A stretch of DNA of 64,000 bases from Sthenelais limicola (lineage: Eukaryota; Annelida; Polychaeta; Phyllodocida; Sigalionidae), in NCBI GenBank assembly GCA_942159475.1, contig OW804096.1, forward strand, positions 133,042,941 through 133,106,940, written 5' to 3'. The notes under the pieces were generated by a model that saw nothing but the letters and a program-made list of their open reading frames with translations, was not told where the DNA came from and did no database searches. Shown piece after piece: positions 1-11,867 of this stretch (positions within the stretch are counted from its first letter, which is position 1; every line of letters begins with the position of its first letter). The position numbers and the translations under genes are program-made.

Positions 1-224
1 CCACAGTCTCATATCATGAAATCTAGGGCACAATAAGACTTACTCTTACATATCGACTAGCATATAGCAAATTTATGTATAACTGGGAGATGGAGGGTGA
101 CATTTTAATAACATTAGCCTGTTGAAATGTTCATCCCGCTTTAAGTGTAGGGAATATTACCTTCAGCAAATTGCACCCATATCTGAACCATGTCAATTAT
201 TTATTTTTTGTGTTTCTTTTTCAG

Positions 225-308
225 GTACCTGGGAAACTTGCAGAATCACCATCCAAATCTCCAACGAAGACATTACTTGGTGCCAGCAATGCTGAAAATA
301 TATCCTAG
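225..308 (+). CDS. Terminal coding exon of an unidentified upstream gene
   Basis: A pyrimidine-rich tract ending in TTTTTCAG at 224 is followed by 28 open codons ending in TAG at 306-308, encoding a Ser/Pro/Lys-rich tail (VPGKLAESPSKSPTK, then TLLGASNAENIS). An AATAAA poly(A) signal lies at 533-538. This has the form of a last exon whose gene begins outside the window. I assume the exon starts in phase 0; the other two phases were not checked against an upstream exon. The product is not recognised. It is convergent with METTL25B, whose stop lies about 650 bp downstream. Confidence 0.4.
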   Translation, partial: VPGKLAESPSKSPTKTLLGASNAENIS

Positions 309-955
309 CTTTCCTTTGGGAAATGTTGTGAAGTCCTTGTATTTTTGTTAGGACAATCATCTTGTGCAATCATTTACTATTTTTGATATTACAGAAAATT
401 ATATTCTGAACAAAATCCAATGAAGTCCCTTTATCTATGTTTGAGTACTGAAAAACTGCTTACATGGTAAATCGTTCTTTGCAATCAACTATATTTTTTA
501 TATTACAGAGTTTTATTTGGAATACAATTTGGAATAAAACTTCAAAAAGTGAACGATGTTCGTTATCTTTGTTCAATATGGATGACTAATATCTTGGGAG
601 ATTCTTGAGCATACATCATGATCTTCTAGTTTGTAAATCCATGCTTATAATTTAAACAACTCTATCATGCGCATAAGTAAATAACCATGGTACAAGTCTG
701 AATTTAAAGCAAACTTAACATTACAGTTTCTGTGTAGTATGAATTAACAATGATCGTTTTTGTCAGACTTATTTCTCATCGTTCTTCAAATTTCGCACAT
801 TTAGGATTATTGGCAGGATGCGTAGAAGTAGGATTAGATATTCAGAACATTTGACACGATGTTAGTTTATTAAAAGCCAGTATCATCAATCTTCAAATGA
901 TTATTCACTTATCATGTCCAAACTGACATAATGCATAATTAGTTAATTAACAATG
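309..955. other. 3' UTRs between convergent genes
   Basis: AT-rich sequence with no coding potential seen. It holds AATAAA at 533-538 for the + strand gene and TTTATT at 866-871, which reads AATAAA on the - strand about 85 bp after the METTL25B stop. The two poly(A) signals point toward each other, so the 3' ends lie within about 330 bp. Confidence 0.5.
866..871 (-). terminator. METTL25B poly(A) signal
   Basis: TTTATT on the + strand is AATAAA on the - strand, about 85 nt downstream of the METTL25B stop codon. The position is typical for cleavage and polyadenylation. Confidence 0.5.
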
Positions 956-2599
956 TCATTTGGCTGCAACTAGGACCACATTTCTGGGTGATACAGTAGG
1001 GTCAAACACTGGCACCAGACTGCTTGATATTCCCTTTTCTGCCAAATATAACATTCTATCTAAGAGAATTATAGATTCAAAAACCGGTGCCAAAACAAGT
1101 CTGAGTGTGTAGAAAGCTACAACATTCTTCCAGTCCTTCAAACGGGCCTCTGCCTGGTGGATCATATCCTCGGTTAGGCCAGGATCAAGGCCCAGTCTCT
1201 TCAGGGCTTTAGTGGCATACTCCTCAAATGCTAAACGATGACCTTTCTTTAGAGTGAGTTTGATACTACTGTGTTCAATCTGGGGGTCTTTCTTCATGAT
1301 AATTTCTTGCAGAGTCGCTCGATAACAATGGGTTCGTAGATGAGCCATGGCATCTCCATCTGGATCTTGAACAGCATCTGAAAGTCGTTGTTTGTAAGCT
1401 TCTAAGAAATGACACGCCATTTCTCTCGCCTCCCATGACAAACTGTTAAATTGCTGCTTCTTGAGAAATTGGCTCATTGGATAGCCCGATTCTTTGTGTC
1501 CACGCTCTTTCAAATGTATATCCATTTTCATGTAACAACATCCAACTGAAGCTAGAGATACGGCCTGTGGACATTGTACAAACACTCGCAGCAGTGTTGG
1601 GGTCAAATCTCCACAAGCATGTAGTCCTGTCAGGGTAAACTTAGGAGTTTCAGATACAAGATCCGATGAATTGTCCCTTGATGTAATTTGCTCGTCGCAT
1701 TGGTTCTCCTGGCAGACCTTTGTTCGATCTTCCTGTGCCTGAATAACGTGTCTGAGGAATTCTCCTTCAGTTATATCAGCATCAATCCATGCTACCACAT
1801 GACTTGGCTCTGGTGCGTTTTCCACTATGTTTACAGGAGCAGGAGCCTCAGCCTCTTTACTGTTCATGCTATTGCGTAGACTGCGAGACGCATCTCTCTC
1901 CACTTCTTTATCAAATTTCTGCGCCTTTGGGACATGACAACCAGTTGCTTCTATGGTCGTAACATTGAGACCATAACCATAGGACAACAAACGACATAAA
2001 TGTCCCTGTCCAGCACCTACATCAATAACATGGGAGGATTCCGTCATAGAACATAAATTGTGTATAGTCTTAGCAAGTATTAGAATTTCGTGTTGTTTTT
2101 TTGGCTTTACATGACGACGAAAACAATGATCTAGTTCCATATGTTGACTTATCACTCTGTCTTGGGTTGCATTAATTGTCTCAGAGTCGGTAACAGAGTC
2201 AGAGCCTGTTGAGGTTTTGTGGGATTTCAAACTTGAAAGTAGATTTTCAGATTGCAGCGGTACTCGAGGCAATGATAAACTATGGGCACAAGCCCTATAA
2301 GCCATTATCGATAGAGGCCAGACATTTCGGACAGTCCCTGGAGATTCCTTACTGTGCCCTAAGAATGAAGCTATTTCAGATAGGTCCATTGATTCAAATG
2401 CAGTGCGCCATAGGGGCTTAACTTTTCGCCAATGGTCTAAGTAGAAGAAATCAGAAAGATATGCATCGGATAGCCATTTGAATTCCTCTGCCAAGTATAC
2501 TAACTTCTCTAAATGTTTACAAAATTCGGAATAACTTCCAGGGGTCTTAGGGTCCAAACACCACGACCGATTAACTAAATGCTCAGCTGCTGTGGCCAT
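956..2599 (-). CDS. METTL25B: METTL25B (RRNAD1)-like methyltransferase-fold protein
   Basis: One uninterrupted frame of 547 residues. The N-terminal 110 residues form the family's helical region (KWLSDAYLSDFFYLD at about 41-55). The segment MELDHCFRRHVKPKKQHEI (154-172) precedes the SAM-binding glycine loop VIDVGAGQGHL (191-201). TGLHACGDL (324-332) and ASVGCCYMK (350-358) are family hallmarks. The C-terminus, ending near VSPRNVVLVAAK, matches how vertebrate METTL25B ends. A low-complexity insert of about 90 residues (230-320) separates the SAM loop from TGLHACGDL and is longer than in vertebrates. The biochemical substrate of the family is not established to my knowledge. No intron is needed, although vertebrate orthologues are multi-exon. 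It is divergently paired with C1orf43, with 397 bp between the start codons. I prefer METTL25B over METTL25 from the GCCYMK and SPRN motifs. Confidence 0.93.
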   Translation of the reverse strand: MATAAEHLVNRSWCLDPKTPGSYSEFCKHLEKLVYLAEEFKWLSDAYLSDFFYLDHWRKVKPLWRTAFESMDLSEIASFLGHSKESPGTVRNVWPLSIMAYRACAHSLSLPRVPLQSENLLSSLKSHKTSTGSDSVTDSETINATQDRVISQHMELDHCFRRHVKPKKQHEILILAKTIHNLCSMTESSHVIDVGAGQGHLCRLLSYGYGLNVTTIEATGCHVPKAQKFDKEVERDASRSLRNSMNSKEAEAPAPVNIVENAPEPSHVVAWIDADITEGEFLRHVIQAQEDRTKVCQENQCDEQITSRDNSSDLVSETPKFTLTGLHACGDLTPTLLRVFVQCPQAVSLASVGCCYMKMDIHLKERGHKESGYPMSQFLKKQQFNSLSWEAREMACHFLEAYKQRLSDAVQDPDGDAMAHLRTHCYRATLQEIIMKKDPQIEHSSIKLTLKKGHRLAFEEYATKALKRLGLDPGLTEDMIHQAEARLKDWKNVVAFYTLRLVLAPVFESIILLDRMLYLAEKGISSSLVPVFDPTVSPRNVVLVAAK

Positions 2600-2996
2600 A
2601 CTTTCTCGTGCGGTGTTTTGACAGGAAATGGCTAAGTCTCCCAGAAGGTGGCGCTGTTTCCTGTCTCGTTCTGCCTGAAACCACTAGGTGTCAATTCTCA
2701 ACCGCAACTTCAGATCTTGTAGGTAGATTTGTCTGATTCCTGTTTAAAGTTTTGTTTTACAACTCCTGTATACTTAGGGAGCTTGTCAATCATTGGAGGA
2801 ACTACGTATATTTATCAAAAACCGCTATATGTATCCACGAGAAACTGAGATTACAGACCTGAGGAAAGGGCCTCCGACCATGGTTGAGCGATAATAGGGA
2901 CTTATTTCTATCTTACCAGTGCATTAGTCCTACCCATGTACTTATTTACTATCTGAGTACGACCCCTTCCCATTAGGAACTACCCCATTAATCACA
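2600..2996. promoter_or_regulatory. Bidirectional promoter of METTL25B and C1orf43, with a CTCF-like site
   Basis: The 397-bp gap separates two divergent start codons. At 2641-2656 the sequence CCAGAAGGTGGCGCTG differs at one position from the classical bilaterian CTCF core CCAGCAGGTGGCGCTG. No TATA box is evident. Both 5' UTRs must lie inside this interval unless upstream noncoding exons exist. The motif call is by eye. Confidence 0.6.
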
Positions 2997-5900
2997 ATGG
3001 AAGAACTTCCACTGAAGACGGTGGTGGTGTTTATCGCCGTTGGTACTATGGTAAGTGGATACACAGGGTAGGACTACCTACTCTTTTTATTTATTGATTT
3101 ATAGCCAATATATAGGCTAACTTCTAGTTCAAAGTCAAAGGGCGGTAGGAATTTGAAAGTTAATAAATTAATACTATTAATAGAGGAGGCATTTCAAGGA
3201 TTCGTTTTGTAGGATTAAGCGAAGATATTACTCTAAATCAAGGGGGATGGTATTTGCTTTAGTTTATGCCCTGTTTTAACACCATACTTTTGTATAATTA
3301 TATAATATATTTGTTCATATCAGGACTAGAAAGGAAACACGCTAACGGGATGTGATACCATCTCTTTCCGATTATTAGCAACAGTTCTTTTGCACTGTAG
3401 CGCCTATCAGGCTATGGATCAGATTCAGAAACATCTGACTAGAAATCTAATTACCATATACACATGTACGTATGCCACCAGATTAGTATATTCCAAGTCA
3501 AAGACTGCAACTTCTGGCTTAATTTAGGAAATATTCATCTCACGATTTCCTTTAGTTCTGGCTAGACATCAGATATTTTAGGGATACTAATTAAGTACAA
3601 ACGTACATGATAAAGCTGATAACTATTTGGGCAGCTTTTTAACATATAATCAGGGGGGTCGAGCTGCCAGGTGCTTTTATTATGATAACGGATTACTCGA
3701 TTCTTATTGCAGCTCTGCATCATCGTATTCATCTTTGCCAAACGACAGATTACTAGGTATGCTCTCAAATCGCGTGGCCCACACGTTCCTGTGGGATCTG
3801 ATGCACCCAAGGTATGTGAGCACCAATTTTACAAAGTCCTCAGACCTGATATTTCATTTTGTTTCAAACGTTAAATATATACTTAACGTGTATAAAGAGT
3901 ATTTGCTTACTCAAGACACCTTTTGTCATATTATTTGATATATCTGTCGCGCAATTAATTATCTTATAGCTTATCAACTTTAAAACTGTCTCAGCACTCA
4001 GGTGTCTTATTTTAAAATACGTATGCATACTATGAATGGACCAGATTATATTTTGTCATTCATTTTTTTTTCAGTCATTGAGACAAGAGATAGAAAGGAG
4101 GTTAAAACGTGTTGCAGATATTCAATATGAACCTCGACTCCTCTCAGATCAAAGCGAGCATACTTCTTCGACACCAGGTATATTTATATTTTTTCTAGTA
4201 TTCTTCTTTCACATTATTACCGTACTTTTAAGAGATGATTTACACTAACCTGTCATACAGTCTTACATAATCTCGCTATTGTTACCAATTTATAAATTTA
4301 CAGAAGCATGTAGATTCCTCTACCGGATGAAAGCAGTCGATGCTCTTGCATTACTAGGTAAGATTCCGTTTTAGAATATCTCCATGGGCCTGTTATTTTA
4401 CTTTCCATGCTTGACACGTTTTAGTGGATCGTGTACAGTGTATTTGCCGTCCTTGGTGCAATGAATTTATACGCTAAGTCTTCCTTTTCTTTCTTATAGT
4501 TTTGCTTTACCCAAAAATGTTTGTCCACGGTATCATATGTCTTCTCTGCGCATCTTTTTGAATTGAATGGATATTTGCGTTTTTAGATACAGAGTTGATG
4601 AGCTTCCTCCCTCCAGTGAGACGGAAAGCAGGATTAAACTTGAGAACTTTCCTCTACGAGCAGAGGCAAGCAGGAGGTCCGCTGGAGGCAATTGAGTTAA
4701 GCACTGTGGATAAATTCACTGATCATTATGACAATGCACGCCACGAACCCGTGGTAAGTCAGTCACAGAGTTACGGTACACAATCACTTAATAATGGTCC
4801 TTTCACGATGTTTAATCTATTCTGTAAGTAACCACTGCTTTGTGTTATCTAGGAATTTCCTTTGACTTATTTGATTTCATTCAGAATTAAATGTTACACC
4901 ATTCTTATATATATATATATCGTATTTTTATTCTGATTTCATCAATATACATTTACATTTACATCGCTCAGAACCTGGCTTGCAGCCTCTGTTATTTCAG
5001 ATCTTCCTGGTGCGGCCAGCTAGTTCATTAGATTATTTTACCTTTACGAACGTCATTAAATTGCAAATGGTACATATCCGGATCATTATTACAATACAAT
5101 ATATAAAATTCGCTCTAATTCATTACCAATTCATTTTAGGAGTTCCAACAAGCAGAGTACCAGGAATATATGGATTGCCTTCACCAAATGATACAACAGT
5201 GAGTGTATTGATTACATTTCCTAGGAAAGTCCATACTTGTCTTCATGTTTTGTAGTCCTTGACAGATATGTATGACAAGTGTCCAGTCTAGTCCAATGTA
5301 TAACCAGTGTGTTGAATAAAAGATGTTTCCTCTAACTCAGTGAGTGGCACGAATACTTCCATTAAAATACTATTCTAGCTGCCTGTAAGGTTTTTGAAAC
5401 TAAAGATGTTGCTCTTAATCATTTACAGTGTGAGAAACAAGAAGAACAAGAAGAAGGAGCTTGAAGTAGACACTCTAGATTCTGGCGGTAGAGGGACTGG
5501 CAGCGGTATAGTGGAAATTGATGAGTTTGGGAAAGAGGCACTGCCTCCCCTTGCGTCTCCAGACAGTATCATTATAGAGCAAGCCATTCCCGCCACAGAA
5601 TTGGATGAGGAGGAGGAGGACGACGATGATGATGACGATGATACTGACGTGCAAGTGACTTACAAACCTTTGAAAGATGAACCAGTTAATTCAGGTTCGC
5701 ATTTTTGTCATTCATCATAGGCCCAGTGATTGCACAAAACTTGATTTTCCATCTCATTTTTTAAAAAGATTACCGGTTCCTATCTAAAGTAAAGACATAA
5801 ATAACACTCTAACTACATGTGATGTCCCAAATCAGAAGTCATAGGAGTAAAATGCATGTTACTTTGTTTAAATTTAGAGTGGTAGTTCGCCGGAATTATT

Positions 5901-6266
5901 GGAGATTTTTGTTGACGAAGTCCAGGTTATTCATTCATCCAAGAAGTTCCATGCAGAGCGTTTTCATATTTAGTTTGCTGCAAAGTTAACCTGATTTAAA
6001 CATGAAGTGTAAAACTTATCAAAAGTGCTGGTCGCTAAAACATAAGGCTTTTTTTCAAAAGCTTTTGTAGTAATATTGACTGTGAACTATAGATGTATAA
6101 TATTTTGTTTCCCATTTCTGATGCAGAGCTGAGACAAGGAGAAGGCAGCGGGTCAATAGGAGCTAGTCCAGGTGATCAGGGCAGTGACCAGCTTGACCAT
6201 GGCGACCAGGTGAGCTTGTGCTCACGATCTTCCCGGAGTAGCTCACACTTGGAGACTCAAGTATGA
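2997..6266 (+). CDS. C1orf43: C1orf43 homologue, single-pass membrane protein
   Basis: Eight exons join in phase: 2997-3050, 3713-3811, 4075-4177, 4304-4357, 4587-4753, 5140-5198, 5429-5694 and 6127-6266, giving about 313 residues (human about 253). The membrane helix (residues about 7-26) straddles exons 1 and 2 and runs into FAKRQITRYALKSRGPHVPV, closely matching the human juxtamembrane segment. Other family matches are SLRQEIERRLKRVADIQYEP (exon 3), FLYRMKAVDA (exon 4), LRTFLYEQRQAG (exon 5) and EFQQAEYQEYMDCL (exon 6). Exon 7 adds a polybasic start, an acidic run EEEEDDDDDDDD and QVTYKP, the last also present near the human C-terminus. The final residues ETQV fit a class I PDZ ligand. In mammals the protein is linked to Golgi, mitochondria and phagocytosis; the molecular role is not settled. 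AATAAA lies at 6496-6501. An alternative 3' end is listed separately. Confidence 0.88.
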
Positions 6267-9148
6267 ATATCTGAAGGAGCCCGTTACCTATTCCCTGTAA
6301 TAACACTGCAAGGCATGTGAGTATGGAAGGACTAACCTAAGAGCAACGTCCTAACCTAAAAGCGACGACCTAAGGCCTAACCTAGGAGCAACTCGCCGTT
6401 AGGGCAACAGATTGAATCTCTTTCATCAAAGCTCCTTATAGGGTGTCGCCTGAAATGGACAAGGGACTTCATAAGTTCTAGGGTGTAATACTGGGAATAA
6501 ATCACGATGTCTTACACCTTATATATTATTTTACTTGACGTGAAATAATAGGAGGAATAGTTTCCTGAACATGACACTTAACGTCATTATGGTTTAATTA
6601 ACCAGATACCTTCAACATGATACTGGTTATAATGGTTACCCCTATAGAGGATCTAGTCATCTCGAGAAATTTTAACATTCCCATGTTTGCCAACACAATC
6701 AGATTGGGACATCTGAGCGAAAATATAAGGCGGGCAGTAATCGCTACAGTTTCAAAGTAACCCTCTGTTCCCCACCCTGTCTACTAAAGCACTTTATACT
6801 GTCAAAGAACCCTAAAGACTATAGGACTCCAATACTTGCATAATAATAATATATGATGGAATAATTTCTATAGATTAGAATCCAGACTTTCCTGGTATAA
6901 CATTCGCGAATGAGAGAATGTATGTGATCAATTTTAACTAAGAAAAGAAACGTTCAATTATTGTGGAAATTATGTGTAACTATGGAGCATGTCTAATTTG
7001 CCATTGTGGGTTTTCCCTGTACTCTGAGTCTGAGTATTATATTACAGTAAATCTGGATAAAAATCATTAGCTGTGATAAAGTGTTCATATTAGCTAGTTG
7101 TGTCCATAGGCATACCTCCCGAGCTCGTTTCTACCTTTGGTCTAAGTTAGTTCTGTAAATATCCAGAGTGTAGTTACGTTTCGGTAGGTTTATTGCTCTT
7201 GGCAGTGTATGTATTTCTGCTGCATGACGGCCGAAATTCGGATGAAATTTGCGTCATATTGTAGGTAATGGAAAATGTTTCCAACAATGAGATTTTCGAG
7301 TTGGTGCATTTAATTCCTTGTTGGAGAAAATGGCCGAAGTCCTAAAACTCATTTGTGCTTTTGGAACAGCAAGAGTTCTTTGAAATCCCTGGTATGAGTC
7401 CTCTGTCCCTGCCCACTTCCCAGCGAGTGGTGTAATGTGTCTCAATTCTTTTTGAATTGTGTGATATACTAAAATAACAATCTGTGACTAATAGAAGCAA
7501 TGTCACTTTTAGAAGCAAAATTATTCAAGGTTTTCAAAGCTTCAAAAATAATTTGTATTTCACCTGCGTCATAAAGTCATAAACAGAAGAAAAAAGCTTT
7601 TTAATTAAAGTACAAGAATGCCCTTTAATTTAAGTACAAGAATGGTATCATACCAAGCTGTTAGACTATTTAAAATTGTTTCCCCACATTCCTGTGATAT
7701 TTAGATCCAACGTTAGAACAAAAAATTGATGTACAGATTCCCATAGATATGATTTCAAAAAGGCGATATTATAACGACTTGAGAGCGGGTCGAAATTCGA
7801 GGTAAATGAAATGAATAAATAATGTTCGTTGAGAGGATGGGGGATAGCTCGTGCCAATACAGACAATGATTGTGAACTAGACTATTGGGGAGATTACTGA
7901 TAATGTCTATATGATTCCAATAATAAATAGGTGAAGGTGCAATAAAAAAGAAAGGGGAGATAAATAGAAAACTAAATCCAGTCCAGACCAAAGACCTGAA
8001 ATGCGCTATATACTAATTCATTGAAAGCAATGTTTTGTTAGATGTATATTTCTCATCTGATCTTATCTTTATATTTGACAACAAGAATCTCGCTTCCAAA
8101 TTCAGCATAGTTCATATGCTTGGCAAGATAGATATCGTAGATACACTGGCAATGATACGGTACTGTGAATTTGTGTAGGCATAATGTCCGATTTGTGTAA
8201 TCCAAGCCATTCTGATTGTCTGTTCCCACCAGTTCCTAGTTATTGATTTAATTAATTATCTACTACGGTACGTTAATTGATTAGACCACTAAAATTTCTT
8301 TTCCAAACGAATATTCTCTGTTCATAAGATGTACAGCGAAATACTTTGTTTGCATTTGTGTCTGAGCTGGCTCATGTATGTTTATGGGAAAACGATGTAT
8401 AAATGTAAATATGGTATTATGTACGTGATAATGGAAATAAAATAAGAATGATTACTGTTGTTCTTATATATGATAGCTTTGTGGTTTCACTAGGGTAGTT
8501 CTGCTGCGCATGCAGGCTTCTATTAGTAACACTATATATTTAGTCGTAAAATGAACGTCTTTTTTAATTTAAAGATTTCTTGGCTATTTTCGATGTACTT
8601 TTTTAAAATATGACTTGTGGACTAGGGTGGTATATATTCTGACTAGCTTTGAAATCGTTTCATTTATATTAAATTTACCATTATTACTTGCCGAAACCGA
8701 TTGTTTTTAGGATTTTCCAAGGAGGATTGGTTTTACCAGACCCATGTAAATCACACTCTGGTTTCATCTTCCTTATGAGAGAATGTTTTAATAGATTAAA
8801 GCCAAATGAATTACAAATTACAAGGGATAATTTATTATTATTTTTTTATCTTTCATTTTGGATGATAGTTGGTTTAGTAAACCGGGGCTGGAGGGGACCC
8901 TTCATCTGAAAATTTTGTTGTTATCACCATCAAGTACAGATGTCGCATTGGTCGATGTTTTCGTGTCAAAGGTCGATTTGTGCCCACGCCTCTGATTGGT
9001 TCCACAAACTAGGTCAGCCAGGCCTGTGTTTACATCCATTTTGAGCTGGCGATCATCTGACAAAAGACCTAGTAAATCAGACGCAGAAAGACTTCCATTC
9101 CTTCTCATCTGTCTTGCTCGTTCTCCTCATCGTTATTACGACACCAAG
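6267..9148. other. C1orf43 3' UTR and downstream noncoding sequence
   Basis: AT-rich, with no convincing exon. It holds the proximal AATAAA (6496) and a distal AATAAA (about 8436). Short open frames here lack family resemblance or splice signals. If the alternative exon at 9149 is used, this stretch is an intron starting at the GTGAGC donor at 6210. Confidence 0.45.
6496..6501 (+). terminator. C1orf43 proximal poly(A) signal
   Basis: AATAAA about 230 nt after the short-form stop codon at 6264-6266. A second AATAAA occurs near 8436 and could serve a longer 3' UTR. Confidence 0.5.
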
Positions 9149-9616
9149 GAACCAGAAGAAGGGGAGAAAGCGATAGATGAGGAGGAATTCATAGGTATGC
9201 TAGGGATATATGTAGAGCACGAGAGGTCTGAGCCACCTCTGGTCGAAGCTGCAGCTGGAGCCCAGAGCCCTCGTACACCACCAGCCGCGGCCCCTCAAGT
9301 TGGCACCCCTCCGCATTCTACCACATCGCCCAGGCACAGGGGCAGAACTAGACGCAGAACCACTTCAGATCCCTTCTCATCCTCCTCTTCATCCTCATCC
9401 TCCGAGCTAGGATTCACCTGGCCCGTGGAAGTTCTTGCCATGGTTACACGTAAGTACACCTGTACTAGTACTACTATTAGATCTGATTTTGATGGATATG
9501 TAGCAGTAGGTCCTATGTTGTTGTCTGTGTGGGTGAGTGATGGGGGCGGGGGGTCTGCTTTATTTACATACACACTTCCTCGCCTAGACTATCGAAGGAC
9601 GAACAAAGAACGTTGA
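9149..9616 (+). CDS. Candidate alternative 3' exon of C1orf43, or start of a separate gene
   Basis: A strong pyrimidine tract (about 9105-9131) precedes the acceptor CACCAAG|GAA at 9148. The following frame is open to a stop ending at 9616. It is clearly more GC-rich than its surroundings and encodes an acidic start (EPEEGEKAIDEEEF) and a Pro/Ala/Arg/Ser-rich body with a nine-serine run. Exon 8 of C1orf43 has an internal GTGAGC donor at 6210 that leaves phase 0, and this exon would continue in phase 0, so the join keeps frame. A good donor (ACAC|GTAAGT, 9450) suggests a further exon. No known domain is recognised. An independent gene or a noncoding transcript remains possible; a transcript spanning 6209 to 9149 would decide. 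Confidence 0.38.
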   Translation, partial: EPEEGEKAIDEEEFIGMLGIYVEHERSEPPLVEAAAGAQSPRTPPAAAPQVGTPPHSTTSPRHRGRTRRRTTSDPFSSSSSSSSSELGFTWPVEVLAMVTRKYTCTSTTIRSDFDGYVAVGPMLLSVWVSDGGGGSALFTYTLPRLDYRRTNKER

Positions 9617-10245
9617 TACATATATGTCATAACAACAATACCATAAGCCTAGACGAAAATATTTACAAATAGGCTTATACTTGAAGATAAACCAATTAAT
9701 AGGACGCCCTCGTATTCACCATGAATTTATTTATAATGATAAATCACAACTTCAGATAAACCTATGACTATGTATTATTTCTCTAAACTAAAGTGAGAGA
9801 AAACCGAGGAAGTTAGGAGCATATATTATATATGTGTGATGTCCACGTAGTCGTAGGCCCATCTCTCTCTGATGTTTTTGTCATAATGATGTGGTGCATA
9901 TGTCATTGTCATGGATTTCTGCTTAATGTTACGTTATCTCCTAATCTTACCGATCCTATTAATGAATTGCATAACATCCCGATTCTGATAAAAAAAAATA
10001 CAATTCAATTAGTTAACATTCATTTATTGAAGTTGAAGAATGGAAGAAAAAGAATATTGTCGGACATAATGCAATAATTATCGATTCATCTGAACCCGAT
10101 GTAGGTATTTGGGGAAACTGGGTTTCAACTTTCATCTCTGATAAATATTGCGTGTGGATAATCAGATGTAGGCTATAGTAGTGTATAGCCATAGAAGTAG
10201 ACGTATTGGTAATGGTTTTGGAGGTATAATGCTATGAGTATGAGG

Positions 10246-10306
10246 GCTATCTTATACGCAGCGAAACTAATGTTAGTAACATTAGTTTCGCTGCGTATAA
10301 GATAGC
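10246..10306. repeat. Perfect 61-bp palindrome (30-bp arms, 1-nt centre)
   Basis: The left arm 10246-10275 starts GCTATCTTATACGC. The right arm 10277-10306 is its exact reverse complement and ends GATAGC. The centre is a single G at 10276. Sequence outside the arms is not complementary. Confidence 0.95.
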
Positions 10307-11632
10307 TTACGTACAACCAATACATGCTCTTGCATTGAATTGTCACCGTGGGGGGAAATATACTATGTTATGTATGCTCCGGGCTGAGTCGAATACCATA
10401 TTGACAATTTGGCACTGAAAGAAACTTTGGAAATTTGTATAAGATATCAATTACGCATGAATCTAAATATGCCAAGTTGCTGTTGGTATTTCCTCATAAC
10501 ACTCCACTTCAGTGTATAGTTGACAAAGGATCGACTACATTTTAGCCTTACGCCCACCCTCCTCCTTGACTCTCACTAGTCCATAACACGACCCCATGCT
10601 CAGCCACAGTGGATAGACTAGACTCTCACCTTATGAGTCCTACCATTCATTCTCTCACCGTCCTCACACCGACCTTTAACCCCAAGCGTTCCGGCGTTAT
10701 CCCTTTATTGTTACATCATGCTTACGTCAGAGAGAGAGAGAGTCTGGAATGAATACTAGCTGATGTAAGCCATGGTATGTAAATATTAGGCCAATAAAAC
10801 TCAGCTGACACCAACCCCCGATTCAAAATAGGTAGGTGATACAATCTTTTAGGTACCGGTAAAGTAAACGTATGTAATGATTAGACCCGTTAATCCACTC
10901 ACGTTTACATAGAAATAGACACCCTGGATTTATATGTATACTGACACATACCTTATTTTACTCTAAGCATATACAATGATACATACATATCGCATTGATG
11001 AAAGACTTCACATTTATAGTCACATACACATATGTATCGTACTCAATCATCAATGTATTGGAAGCCGGCAGAAATCAAATAGCACGAATACAAGGAATTT
11101 CTGTCCCCAACTCAGCACCAAAACCTATCTCTATTAAGACCCAATTATTATTACATAGCTATGTCTAACACTCGCTGATATAAAAGAGGCATGATGGAGA
11201 TCCTTTTCAGTTTGTCAATATCGTTAGCTCCTGAGAGATAACCGATGGGACCCTATGCCCACATGACCCAAGAATGTGGGCTTTAATTTCGAGTATCTTT
11301 TTACGTACAGGACTGCCTTTGCTTAGAGCATTAGTGTGTATTGGTCATAGTGACCGAAGACTACACCTCTATCTCGGTTGTACATTAGCACCCTATTCAT
11401 GGCAATCGCATGTATGGAGGCAACGGACAGTAACTATAATTAGCACTAAGCAGTTGGTATACCAGTAGGAGCACCAGGAGTTATGTAACATATTGCATGC
11501 TGGATGTTGGCGCATCGAGCAGATGTCTTTTTGACACGGTAGGATTTCTCATGATAAACCTCCTTGAAAAAGGGCACATATGTAGTCCGAAATGTCGGAC
11601 CCAATACACAACCTCATACGTAACCAACATTA

Positions 11633-11867
11633 GGGTTAGATTTTCAGAAAATGTACAATTGGCAGATCTACACATTTAGTAAATTCTGCTCAATTAGGCT
11701 GCAATTTGGTCAATACTAGGTCAATTCGAGAATATTCGGCATTGCATTGATTCTAGCAATCGGTTTGGTTAGGTTGAACTGAATTTTGAACTTTATTTTC
11801 GTCTGAAATTTGTGTTATTTGAGAAGATTGGTGAAGTTGAATTGTACATTTTCTGAAAATCTGACCC
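11633..11867. repeat. Spaced inverted repeat, possible MITE
   Basis: The 28-nt arm 11633-11660, containing TTTTCAGAAAATGTACAATT, recurs inverted at 11840-11867 with one mismatch, flanking 179 nt. This resembles a small nonautonomous inverted-repeat element. No target-site duplication was identified. Confidence 0.5.

Noticed and set aside
8996..9148. ATG-led extension of the 9149-9616 frame
   Set aside because: A strong pyrimidine tract and acceptor at 9148 explain the downstream frame better, and the upstream codons show no protein-like pattern.
11570..11610. Third hammerhead-like motif (CTTGAAAAAGG...GTCCGAAATGTCGG)
   Set aside because: The CUGANGA box and stem II are not recognisable, so it is at most a decayed relative of the two Penelope-like fragments.
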